From positions 1,488,001 through 1,552,000 of the forward strand of contig NC_045133.1 of the NCBI RefSeq assembly GCF_007655135.1: DNA of 64,000 nucleotides. Reading direction: 5' to 3'. Made by a program: the position numbers and the translations under genes. Under the pieces are notes generated by a model that searched no databases, was not told the origin of the DNA, and saw nothing but the letters and a program-made list of their open reading frames with translations. The stretch's first letter is position 1, and each line of letters starts with the position of its first letter. Of this stretch, positions 23,408-37,159 are shown piece after piece. The DNA is from Punica granatum. Lineage: Eukaryota; Streptophyta; Magnoliopsida; Myrtales; Lythraceae.

Positions 23408-25622
23408 ATGGCTATGGGAAAGAGAGCTCAAGAAGATGACATCGCTAATGGCAATGATCGTTTCGAAGAAGCGTTCACCAAGGTAATTAGAATTCCGATA
23501 TATGCTCAGCCTCCCGGTCTCCTTCATTCATATTGTAGCGACCGCACATAAATGCACAATTGTCTCGTGAAATTTATGTAATATAAGATCAGCGTCAATA
23601 TTCTAATCCTATGTATATAATTAAACTCATTTTGTAAAACCGGTAGTATATATGCAGGATGTGAAAAATGCGTTGCTTATATTCGATATTTATGATGATA
23701 TTGATTTATAGGTTGAAAACCAAAGTCCAATGCAGAATGATAACGATAATCCGAAGCCATATTCTCCCCAGCAGCAACCAACAAGCTCTAAGATTGAAAA
23801 TTCGCCCTCTGAACCTGATTCAATGGAACAGGTAACTGTACGATATAATTAGTTTGGGGGAATTGAAATCTGAAAGCTTGATATGATCAATTAATTATAC
23901 CTTAGTCTAGACTCTATATAATATTATCATTAGTTATTTATTTATTTATTTGTCGCTAATAATTTCATGTGTACATATGTATAGGATGACCAGCTTGAAT
24001 TGGCCAGAATAGAGATGGGTGAGGTGAGGGAGGAGAACGAGAGGTTAAAGTTGTACTTGGAACGCATAATGAAAGAATACAAGGCACTCCAGATTCAGTT
24101 CTTCGATATCGCTAAGCAAGAAGATCAGAAGCAACAGGCCACGGAGGATACCGATACTGCCAGTGCCCAGGAACTCGAAGAATCTGACCTTGTCTCCCTT
24201 AGCCTTGGACGAGTTTCTGGTTCTTCGGTAGGAAAGGATGAGAAAAGAAAGTCATTGTCTGGTCTAGAGAATAAGGATCAGAAAATCAATGAAGATCGAG
24301 AAGGGTTGGCACTTTCTCTGGACTGCAAGTTTGGAGCAGCTAAGTCGGGAATGACCGAATCACTGCCAAACAATACGAGCCCTGAGAACAGTCTCGAGGA
24401 TCCGAAGGAGGATGCTGGGGAGCCGCCAAGTAAAGTTCTCAAGACCATGAGAAGCGGAGACGACGAGGTCTCTCAACAGCACCTGGCCAAGAAAGCTAGG
24501 GTTTGCGTGAGAGCCAGCTGCGATACCATGACGGTCAGTATCCCTGATCAGTAACTGTTGCATTACATTCATCTTTTGGATCAGTTGATCGATGGAGCTC
24601 TACAATTTTATTCTTTGGTTCGTATATATGATGACACACGTACTTATATTCTATTTGATTATTCAGATGAACGACGGATGCCGGTGGAGAAAATACGGAC
24701 AGAAAATTGCAAAAGGAAATCCGTGCCCTCGAGCCTATTTTCGTTGCACAGTTGCACCATCATGTTCTGTAAGGAAACAGGTATATTATACTAATCAATC
24801 AGATCATTGTTTTATAATCCCCAGCACTGTATGTTATGCTATGGTTATCGCCGACTGATGAAAAGTTCGTGCTAATAGGTTCAGAGATGTGCAGAGGACA
24901 TGTCGATTCTGATAACCACATATGAAGGAACACACAACCACCCACTTCCGGTTTCAGCCACTGCCATGGCCTCCATCACATCGGCGGCCGCCTCCATGCT
25001 TTTATCGGGCTCATCTACCTCTGGATCTGGCCAAGGCAGCCTGCCAACTGCCACCACTACCGACCTTAACGGACTAAACTTCTATCTGTCTGACCCTTCA
25101 CGATCGAAGCAGTACTACTTGCCTAATTCATCGCTGATGATGCGTTCACCTTCCCACCCTACCATAACCCTCGACCTCACTTCAGGCCCAGCCATCACAT
25201 CCTCCGCATCATCTTACCTAAATCGGTTCGCTTCTGGTACTGCAAGGTACAGCTCATCAATCAGCTTAAACTACCGCCCGATGTCCGAGCCCAGTACTCT
25301 ACCGATCTCTTGGGGTACTAGCGGGTTACCTAAATATGGCACTACCGACCATCAACCCATCAACAAAAGCAACCCTCAAGAAGCCTTTCTTCACCATCTC
25401 CCCTACTTGCAAAAGACAAACTATAACCCACAAGACTCCATAGCCGTGGCCACCGAGGCAATCATTACGAACCCGAACTTCCAGTCTGCCCTAACTGCTG
25501 CCCTCAAGTCAATAATCTGTACTGGCAGTAGTCCCATCTGTAGTGGAACAGCGCTGGCTCTTGGAAACTTTCAGGGCTACTCCGGTGAAGATGTTTCGGG
25601 GCCCAAAGTTAAGTTGGAATGA
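23408..25622 (+). CDS. Group IIb WRKY transcription factor (WRKY6/31/42-like)
   Basis: Five exons (23408-23482, 23712-23831, 23985-24533, 24667-24780, 24879-25622) join in phase to 533 residues. A leucine-zipper-like coiled coil ([20 protein letters not shown], about residues 68-87) precedes a KKARV basic region. The DNA-binding domain has WRKYGQK at 255-261 and a C-x5-C-x23-H-x1-H zinc site (C275, C281, H305, H307). The intron that splits the zinc finger after VRKQ is typical of group IIb. PRAYF replaces the usual PRAYY. The product binds W-boxes in the nucleus; relatives act in senescence, phosphate and defence responses. Oddity: the ORF stops at VKLE, yet the next 230 bp in the +1 frame read like the family C-terminus (SLRFLQSNPIPLPFSSSK). 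Truncation, a further intron or a sequence error are all possible. Confidence 0.93.
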
Positions 25623-25851
25623 GAGATCCACGGCCTCGGGCGGATCTATATGCAGACCAACACCGCAAGCCAATGCGTGTGGGTTGAGCTATCTGAACAA
25701 TTCAGGTCCTTCGATGAACTCTCATCATCAGGCCGCAAGCTTAAGGTTTCTACAATCTAATCCGATTCCATTGCCGTTTTCCTCCTCCAAGCCGAACACT
25801 GCGGAGGCATCTCCGGGCAGCGCAGTAAAGACCGGAACAGCTTTTAATTAA
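25623..25851 (+). other. Probable out-of-frame WRKY C-terminal coding remnant
   Basis: The +1 frame from about 25600 to 25851 is open and encodes a Ser/Pro-rich tail with SLRFLQSNPIPLPFSSSK and SPGSAV. It looks like the C-termini of WRKY6/31/42 proteins. It starts where the main frame stops. No good intron joining the frames was identified by eye. Confidence 0.6.
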
Positions 25852-26164
25852 TTTTTTTTCCAATTATTTTTGCTGTATAGATTTTAGTAATATTACTAAA
25901 ACTGTTGTCAAATTTTTTTTAGTAATTTATAATTTTGAATTAATAACGAAGAACATTTTATTTTGGGTAGAGACGAGAAGAACATTTCGATGTATGACCC
26001 ATCACAGTTTGTAGAATTGTTGACCAGTCCTGCGTTCATAATATGTAATCTTGATTAATTCGTGGGAGTTGACTTTTAATATTTTGAACGATAATTAACT
26101 TCCATTTGTAAAACACTCACCGGCCTATAAAACCCATTTCCGACCCAAAAACTCAAACTATTAA

Positions 26165-26745
26165 GTGTTGGTTCTAAGTCTCATATAAACTAATATATAT
26201 TGGATTCATCTTTTCTCTGTAGGAGTAATATTCTCATCACCCGCCTTCACGTGCAACATGTGCCGTATAAGTCCAATGAAAATTCAATATAGTATTGTTG
26301 AGATAGAATTCCATATGGAAATGTTAAAGAGTAATTGAATGACTTTATATGAGATTGAATTTCACAACCTATCAGATGGACTCAATCGTTTATAGACCCA
26401 GTGGGTATTTTACACCATTCAATTACTTTTTTTTTCCGATGAATTTGTTGTCTTCTGGAGGAGTATAAAATAGGATCAACATATAAATCAATGGATATTG
26501 TTTTATCTTTTCTATGTGGAATTAATATTCTTAATACTCGTCTTCACGTGTAACGTGTGCCGTATAACTCTAATGAAAATTCAATATGGTATCGTTGAGA
26601 TTTAAAATCCCACATGAAAAAAAGTAAAAGAGTAATTGAATGAGTTTATATAAAATTGGCCCATTGGGTATTTTACATCCTTCAACTACTTTTTTTTAAT
26701 GAATTGTTGCCTTTTGGAGGAGTATAAAATAGGATCAACATATAT
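26165..26745. repeat. Two-copy direct repeat of 260-300 bp
   Basis: Copy 1 (about 26165-26480) and copy 2 (about 26481-26745) share, in order, a TTCACGTG..CGTGTGCCGTATA-type block, TAATGAAAATTCAATATGGT, GAGTAATTGAATGA, GGGTATTTTACA and GGAGGAGTATAAAATAGGAT. The spacing is 297 bp at the CACGTG block and 259 bp at the last block. It is non-coding and may be a decayed tandem or LTR-derived repeat. Confidence 0.75.
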
Positions 26746-27083
26746 ATATATATATATATTTATTATATTAATATTTTTTAGTTTCAAATTATAAAACTGA
26801 TTATATAATTATTGTCCAATTACTGTGCAGATTTTACCTTTATATGTAATAATAAAAATGGTTCATGCAAAATAAAATATAGGGAAGAGAGATATATATA
26901 CAAAAATATAGCAGCAAAGTATTAGAAGAAATCATTCGTCAACCACAACCTCAGAAATCATGGTCATGCATTATACTTATAAATAAGAGGTTATTGACCA
27001 AAAAATAATAACAACCACAATTATACGCATAAAATTATATACGTTGAAAGAAGAAATTAAAAATAAGGGCTCTTTACCAACGT

Positions 27084-27240
27084 GAGTTGGTTTAAGTGGT
27101 TCGATACTTGTTCCGTTTAAATGAGGTTTTGTGTTTGAGTCATTTTGAATGCAAAAATCCACGCTGGCGAAGCTTTATACCTTCTCGACCGAACTAGTTG
27201 GGACTCAATTGGGCTCTCGAATACCAAGGTTTACATCGAA
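27084..27240 (+). mobile_element. SINE-like remnant
   Basis: GTTGGTTTAAGTGGTTCGAT resembles a pol III A box. GTGTTTGAGTC about 30 bp later resembles a degenerate B box. The 3' end is unclear and no poly-A tail is preserved. Confidence 0.35.
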
Positions 27241-27471
27241 AAAGAAAGGGCTCTTCTCTTACTAATTCTAATCAACGCAAACTCTTCCTAAAGGTATCAA
27301 ATCTCAGTCTAATACCTTTCGGACTTTTTAGACCGCATTAGTACTGTAAAGATTGCAAATTCAACTGTTTTTAAGCTGAATTACAATCCCAGAAATTTTA
27401 AAATGTATATTTACTTCACATATCCCTTTTTTTTTCTACAGAAAAATAATATATACGGAAGGAAAATTAAA

Positions 27472-27555
27472 ATGGGCCGACTGTAAAAGCCCATACAAAT
27501 GATTTCCTGGGCCTGCATCAATTCATCTTCTTAAGGCCCATGTGGCCCATCTCAG
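27472..27555 (+). promoter_or_regulatory. Cluster of site-II elements before RIO2
   Basis: Within about 80 bp there are ATGGGCCG, AGCCCA, TGGGCC, AGGCCCA and TGGCCCA words on both strands, directly upstream of the RIO2 leader. TGGGCC/T clusters are typical of plant ribosome-biogenesis promoters. Confidence 0.6.
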
Positions 27556-28049
27556 CACCACCAACTCGGCTCAAGCTCTTCCGCTGCTCTCTCTGCTCTG
27601 TCTCCCACCGATCTCTGGTCATCCGACGAATGCAAGCTTCCTCCCGCTCTGCCATTGCCAGCTGAAGTGAAAGAGGTGAGGCCTTTCGTTTATGGTGTCG
27701 TGTAAGTTTGTAGGCAGTGTTAGCCTTGCTGATTGGCGAATGGTTAGATTGATTCGCAATTGATTTTTCTCTTGATTACATGAGATTTTTTTTTTCTTAT
27801 TTTAGTTTAGGAAGGGGATCAGACTGCTATTTTGTGTTGAATTTGATCGTTCAAGAGTGCAGAAATTGATAGGCAGTTGTAAATACTCCCATGTCTCAGC
27901 TGCCGTGTTGTTGGTTTAAGTTTCTCTATAGGGGAAAAGCCAGATATTGATGTAGCTGGGTTTATGTTCTATGACCCCATCAAGTCACACATCTTGTTTT
28001 TCAGATTCTTCGCTGGGATAGTTTCACTATTCGGCTTGTAGAAAGTGAG

Positions 28050-31040
<2,991 letters not shown>

Positions 31041-31209
31041 ATTATTAGAACACTATTATTACTGAAAGGAGACTGCTCCCCTTTAAGTTATGTTCCGCGG
31101 GGATCGTCCTAGAAGGGATGCATTTTGTTATAAAACTCAGCTTTCGGGCCAACGTCTTTGTGCAGTAGATTGCAAAAAGTTTTGTAGGTGAATATTATTC
31201 ACGATAGAT

Positions 31210-31910
31210 ATATTTAGGCAACGGCACACTGTTCATGAGAATTTATTACTAAAGGTGTATATCGTGCTTGTCAAATTGTGTCCCTGAAAAGCTGTTCGCA
31301 AGGTCACGATTGTACATAACCAGTTACAGATGAACCTGATTGGTATCCTCTTGGACTTTTGTCTCTGTTATATATAACTCGTAAATGCATTAGTTATATG
31401 AATGCTAATCCATTGAGATTAAGGCTGGAGGCCACATTTGGTAGGGATGGTGCGAATTTGTTTTGGATGAAGTCAGCTCAGGATTCGGAACTCTCCATTA
31501 TACTATGTGCTCTGAATAAACAGGGAATAGCCCGGATAAGTCGAATTTGAAAGGACCTTCGCCACCAAGTCATGGTTTGCTCATCACTGCGGTGACCGAC
31601 CGTTTGGCATAAGAGCTCCGGTCACCCTGGAGGAACATGCAGGAGCATAATGCTCTTTCAAAGTCATCCTGATTTTGAGCATATTTAGATTGATTAATTT
31701 TCAGAAATTCTATCGGTCTTCAATCTGCATACGGAAAAAATCTAATACAGGTTCGTCCGAATCACCTAGTCCTTGACCTTTGCCAATTTTATTCGCCATT
31801 GATTCTAGCGGTCTTCATTTCTATTCCAGTGAACCAAACTTTGGTAATACCGACCCTCTCGACCTCGAGAAATCCCAATGTGGGCTGTTGAGATCTCATC
31901 ATGGGCTTCG
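31210..31910. other. Intergenic between RIO2 and UBC2-like gene
   Basis: This holds the RIO2 3' UTR and the upstream region of the E2 gene. No additional gene is supported. Confidence 0.5.
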
Positions 31911-31911
31911 A

Positions 31912-31973
31912 TGGAGGCCCATTAGAATGAGACGAGCCGAGAAGCCCAAAGGCCCATCGAATCTCTCCCTCCC

Positions 31974-32020
<47 letters not shown>
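31912..32020 (+). promoter_or_regulatory. Site-II motifs and (CT)22 leader tract of the E2 gene
   Basis: AGGCCCATTAG, AAGCCCAAA and AGGCCCATCG (site-II type) are followed by 22 perfect CT units at 31977-32020. The CT tract lies where the 5' leader of the UBC2-like gene should begin. Such pyrimidine tracts are common around plant transcription starts. Confidence 0.6.
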
Positions 32021-32022
<2 letters not shown>

Positions 32023-32676
32023 CGTTGGGATCGGTTCTTCTTATCTCTTCGGGTTCTTCTTCTTCGTCATAGTCTTCTTCAAATTCAGTTTAATCAATCA
32101 TTGCTTTCTATATCCCCGCACAGAGCTTGAGCCGTATCCGCGCCGTGGATTGTGTCCGTAGGGGTTGAAGCCCCTACCTCAGGGTTTCCTTCTCATCGCA
32201 CCGGCTCGCAGGTCTTCTTGGTTCCTTCTCGAGCGTTAATTGATTGATCTTTGTCTGATTGCAGTTTCCGGTTCTGATTATCGATTTCAGCTTCTCGTTG
32301 CTAGTTCTCTTGGCATGAGCATCATTCCGATGTAAAAATTTGAACGATCATGTATTCGTGTCTTGTACATATGAAACCCTAGCTGTCTTCTCTTTTTCCG
32401 GCGGCATGAGTATCATCTATTGGTCAGATAGATCCATTGGAATGATCAATTGGGAGTATCCCAGCGTTTGATTTTGATTGGAGCATATCATTGCAGCTTA
32501 AGAGTTGGGCAATTTAAGAATTGAGCTCGATTTTCGGGGCTATTTGTATCCGGTCAATACCGTGAATATTTAAACTCAGTGGGCCTGTTAATGATATGGT
32601 CTGCTAATCATGATGCTGTAAGGGTACTTGTGTTGACTGGCTTCCTTGATTATTGGTGCTTGCAGGCTGCGTAAAA

Positions 32677-34372
32677 ATGTCTACCCCTGCAAGGAAGAGG
32701 CTGATGAGAGACTTTAAGAGGCTGCAGCAAGACCCTCCTGCTGGCATCAGTGGTGCTCCCCATGATAACAACATCATGCTCTGGAATGCCGTCATCTTTG
32801 GGTACGTTCTTTACCCATGTTCTTTCTCTCTCTCTCTCTTTCTTTTTTTGCTTGTTCGACATAGTTGTTCCTGTCATTTCTTGTCAAAATATGGTTCGAA
32901 TAAGCTGTTTCTCGTTTCTTGTCTGCTTTGGATTGCAGTCCTGATGATACTCCATGGGATGGAGGTGAGTCGATCTTGCTCTAAAATGGATATGAAATGC
33001 ATGTTCTCCAATGGTTTTGCCTTAGGATTATTTTCTTTTAAAGTAACGATCCCTCTGGTCCTGACCAATTTTGACCTTTATCGAAAAGTCTTGCATAGGG
33101 TTTAAAAGATTGACTCTATGTAGGATTTAAGGCTTTTCATTATTATTCCCTCGCAGTTGTTAAACATCCTGCAATGATTAAACTACATTCCCTAAGGTTC
33201 TCAATGGAATCAAGAATCATTCTTAATGCTTCTTTACTTCTTGTTCAAGCTCATAAGAACCTTATCGGTCAAATTAGTTCTGTTGTTTTATGAGATCAAG
33301 TAGTTCTTAGATGATAGCAGTATTTGCTTTGGAAGGTTCTTGTGAGTCATGATTATGGGGGAGATAGAATTCTGTCATCATTCATAATGATGAATGCTAG
33401 CTTTGATGATGCAGCAGTTTTTCTTATTTAAAGGAGGTTAATCATAGTGGCTCTCTTTATTTCTATTTTCAATTTTCATATCTTGCATATTAAAGCGCTC
33501 ACCAATTATTCTTTTAGATTGTTGTCAATTGTACATGAAAATTTTAATATTCCATGAGTTCTTCAGGTACGTTCAAGTTGACTCTTCAATTCACGGAAGA
33601 TTACCCAAACAAACCACCAACAGTGCGATTTGTTTCTCGAATGTTCCATCCTAACAGTAAGTTTAGTGATATTGCAATTTGATGTCACCTTAGATCAGCA
33701 TCACCTTTTGTGTGGGTTCTGATAAGAACTTATTTTGTTTCCCGAACATTTCAGTTTATGCAGATGGAAGCATCTGTTTAGATATATTACAAAATCAGTG
33801 GAGTCCTATCTATGATGTCGCAGCAATCCTCACATCTATCCAGGTTCGTAAGACTTCACTGTCTTTCAGAAAGCCATCTAACCTTTTATTAGTGCACCCA
33901 TTAAGTTGGTTTTAGTTTTACGGTTTATGGACTGATGTACAAGGGGGTTCTGCAGGCAAGCTTGTTGTGAGTTCCCTGCAGTTGTTTCATGCGTTTCTGG
34001 TGTCGTCTGGAGATTTTTGAGATACATTTTTAGGTTTATTTAGCAAATTATATTGTATTATGAAGTTGTATGGAAGCTTTTACTTATAAAAAAATGGATC
34101 ATTCCAGCAAAAGCCTATGTTGAAGAGCTGTATGTCTATGAATATAGACCACCTGTGTGAATTATGGCTCTCATTGGTTTCATTGAAAGTTGCCTCTCCA
34201 CCATTGCTTTTATTGATTGCATCGCCTTTTACACTCCTTGCAGTCACTGCTGTGTGACCCAAACCCAAATTCTCCGGCAAATTCTGAAGCTGCTCGGATG
34301 TTTAGTGAGAACAAACGAGAATATAACCGAAGAGTTAGGGAAATAGTGGAGCAAAGCTGGACGGCCGACTGA
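32677..34372 (+). CDS. UBC2: Ubiquitin-conjugating enzyme E2, RAD6 type (UBC1/2/3)
   Basis: Five coding exons (32677-32801, 32939-32964, 33567-33656, 33755-33843, 34244-34372) join to exactly 152 residues, the length of Arabidopsis UBC1-3. One is a 26-bp micro-exon. The protein starts [20 protein letters not shown] and keeps the HPN motif. The active-site cysteine is C88 in GSICLDILQ. It lacks the acidic tail of yeast RAD6, as plant versions do. It transfers ubiquitin with partners such as HUB1/2 for histone H2B monoubiquitination and serves DNA-damage tolerance. The leader exon carries the CT tract and likely ends at CTCGCAG|GT (about 32210), with its intron to 32664. Which of the three paralogues it matches cannot be told. 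Confidence 0.96.
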
Positions 34373-34399
34373 TAGACTTCTGGATGAAGGTGACAATTC

Positions 34400-35205
34400 T
34401 GTCCCAATGCAAGTATGGGGTTGTGAAACTGTATCATGTGATTCCTTGTGTTACAAATGCTGGTGTGTGTTGCAGAGCATGTAATGAACAAAAATATTCG
34501 ATGGTTGTGAATTTGTCTACCTACAAGGACCCGATCAGGTCGGATTTATTGGTCATGTGCTAATTCCTTGTACCATATCATGCTATTACCTGTAAGATTT
34601 CTTGTGATTAGGGTAACCTGTGTTTGTATTTGTGGTTCTTGAGATATGGCATATCTTCGCCATAGTACTAGGTGAACAATTGAGTATGCCAAACATGATT
34701 TACTACAAATCTAAATCAATGGTAAAGGCCCCAAGCCCGGCTTCTGGATAGAGAGCTCTTCCACATAATTTCAAAGACACATGTCTTGGAGCTAACTGAT
34801 TTGTGCTTTTACATAAGCAAAGTTTTGATTGATTCAAATTACACTTACAAATATCACTACTAGTATCGCTTTTGTGACTCGTCCCGCAATTGAAAGTAAC
34901 GGTAATAGAGCTCTTCCACATAATTTCGAAGACATAAGACATGTCTTGGAGCTATCCAATTTGCGCTTTTACGAGGCTGGTAATAAACAAAGTTTTGATT
35001 GATTCAAATTACACTTACAAATATCGCGATTGTGAGTCGTCCCGAAATTGAAAGTAACGGTAATAGATTATTTCTTGGCACCACAAACACAAGCACACAC
35101 TTTCTGGCACAACCAATTTTCTATCTATACAGAGGAAGCCCTCATTCAAAAACACTGAAGACAAACCAAACCAGCGGAAGAAATCACTGAAGACTCAGCT
35201 GCTGA
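34400..35205. other. UBC2 3' region with duplicated sequence
   Basis: Contains the E2 3' UTR, then a tandem duplication at 34752-35067, then the 3' UTR of the convergent minus-strand gene. No gene. Confidence 0.55.
34752..35067. repeat. Tandem duplication of about 156 bp
   Basis: Units 34752-34907 and 34908-35067 both begin AGAGCTCTTCCACATAATTT. They continue with GACATGTCTTGGAGCTA or a close match, CAAAGTTTTGATTGATTC, ATTACACTTACAAATATC and GAAAGTAACGGTAATAGA. There are small indels between the copies. Confidence 0.85.
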
Positions 35206-35211
35206 ATCTTC

Positions 35212-37047
35212 CTACATCACTTCAGCTGAAACGGCATCTGCCGGTGGAGCATCCTGAAACGATCAAAAAGTTATTGGTTTAACATAAAGGACGAGAAAGT
35301 GATCTAGGTCGAGGATAGTGGTGGAGCATCCTGAAACGATCAAAAAGTTATTGGTTTAACATAAAGGACGAGAAAGTGATCTAGGTTAGGTCGAGGATAG
35401 TGTAAATCGCGAAAGAGAGATGGTGCTTACCAAATTCTCTTTATTCTCGGTTACATCTTGTGCGGGCGGGGTTGCATCTTGACCTGTAAACGAAAGCAAA
35501 ATCAGTATTCCCGGTTCGTTTGAACTTATGCAGATTGTAAGATAGAGGCCAATCGGATTCAACCTCCTTCAACAGCAGGTTTCTTTCCCTGTCTCTCGGT
35601 CTTCTCCTTCTCTACGTTGGACCCTTCTTTCATTGGCTTTTGCACTTTCTTCTGCACCTTTCTGGCCCCATTGTCCGGGACAGTCCTCGAGCTAGCAGGA
35701 TTTCTATTCACGGATTCCCGGACCTTAGTAGCAGGATTCTTCTTCAAAGTCTCCTTATCTGGTTCTGCTGCGACTTGAGAAGCTAGGGCTACATCGTTGT
35801 TAAGGGACTTCGGTTTTATTTTCCTTGCCCCGATGGTGGAAGAGGTGCTGTGAACATCATCATCAGACGATCGAGTTCCCTCTTCTGGCACTTGAGAACA
35901 GGTTTGCGAGACCTGGGGCTGCTCCACACTCTCCACGATGTTGAATATATCGAACAACTCCTTGACAGCTTCTTTCAGCTCGGGAAGGCTGTGTTTACGC
36001 ACATAGGATTTCAGCTCCTCTCGCATTTTTTGGGGCTGAAATATGGGCGAAGCATGTCAAGACACAAAGAGATTTAAAACCAAACGATATGAAGAATTTG
36101 CTTCTTGAACTCGTAGCTGCGATTCATAGTTGTGCATATTCAAGTAGAAAAGCTGCAGGTATACCTCACATCCAGCCTCCAGCGCGAGTTTGAAGAAACC
36201 GAGCGACACCGAATGCTTAGCAGCAGTTTCCGAGAGCTTAATCTGTTGCAGCCAGTACGATGCAGATGACAGAACACTGAACCTCCTCCGGCTCGACGAT
36301 CTCGAGACATCGGAAAGCGGGGTTTCGCTTTTCACTTGGCTATTGGCAGACCTCCGAGCCCGTGTCTCGGATATCGGAGTGATGTTGCCAACCAGTTTTG
36401 CGGTCGAGCCAGCACTCGACTTTGCAGGAATCGATTGTCTTCTGGGAGGCTTCGCAGGCTTGTCCTTACCCGACAGGTCAAGGACTCCCACGCTCTTGCT
36501 CACAGCCGAAAGCGGTCTTGCCCTGAAAACCATCACATCCCCGGGGATATCAGTTGCTACAGAGGTCCGCCCATCAGAACTCATAGATTAAGACATTTAA
36601 CTACGCAATTAACAAGCACGATGATCCTCTTGGACGGAGGCGAGTATTCATTTTTCGGGTATGAAAAACAGATGGCAAGATGATTAAAGTCATGTGATGT
36701 TCTGTTTTCGAGAACAGCTTCGTTTCCGATCACTCAAAGGCAGAATAGAATATCGAATCTGATTGTCTATGGAGAAAACGACGCTAGGAAACTGAGAGGG
36801 ATCAGTGAGAAAGTAACCTTCTTGATGCAGAAGCATTTACCGGTTCCGCCTTCTCCTCCTTCGATTTAGCAGCCGATCGCAGCGCATACCTTTGCAGCGT
36901 AGATTTTCCTCCATTCCCTGCGCGGCGGAGTAATCAATCATCAATCGTCAACTGCTGGAGCTCTATAACAACCCGAAGATCCATCCACAGAGAGAGAGAG
37001 AGAGAGGTTACCGGAAACAGAAGATTGCTCCTTGATGGGCTCTTCCA
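35212..37047 (-). CDS. Ser/Lys-rich protein of unknown function
   Basis: Proposed exons: 37012-37047, 36818-36917, 36165-36522, 35564-36035, 35431-35483, 35212-35253. From exon 2 onward all phases agree and the product ends AVSAEVM. The recognisable core is ASYWLQQIKLSETAAKHSVS then LGFFKLALEAGCE, followed by PQKMREELKSYV: a short helical domain inside a low-complexity Arg/Ser/Lys-rich protein. I have a sense of similar plant proteins but cannot name a function. Oddity: exon 1 read from the ATG at 37047 (MEEPIKEQ) ends in phase 0, while exon 2 needs phase 1. An upstream ATG at 37136 gives the right phase but lies only about 8 bp from a TATA box. An alternative start MSSDGRTS at 36584 reads directly into exon 3. 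Confidence 0.75.
35243..35401. repeat. Tandem duplication spanning the last splice acceptor
   Basis: Units 35243-35319 and 35320-35401 are nearly identical except for a 5-bp TTAGG insertion. Each includes, on the minus strand, GATCGTTTCAG|GATGCTCCACC, the acceptor and first codons of the terminal exon of the 35212-37047 gene. Confidence 0.9.
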
Positions 37048-37143
37048 TGGCTGTCGAAGAAGCAGACGAGAGAAACTGAGATAGAGGATGCAGCGGTTTC
37101 TATCTCCGTTGCCGATGGAGAAGGGGAAGATGCCATAGAAGGA

Positions 37144-37151
37144 CTTTTATA
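37144..37151 (-). promoter_or_regulatory. TATA box of the 35212-37047 gene
   Basis: TATAAAAG reads on the minus strand about 100 bp upstream of the ATG at 37047. A start site some 30 bp downstream (about 37115) would exclude the ATG at 37136. Confidence 0.55.
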
Positions 37152-37159
37152 ACCAATTA

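Larger units (their letters stand above)
25860..27460. other. Intergenic region with tandem repeats
   Basis: No gene. The WRKY 3' UTR is followed by a two-copy repeat of 260-300 bp (about 26165-26745), a (TA)n tract at 26738-26758 and a SINE-like patch at about 27080-27240. Confidence 0.55.
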
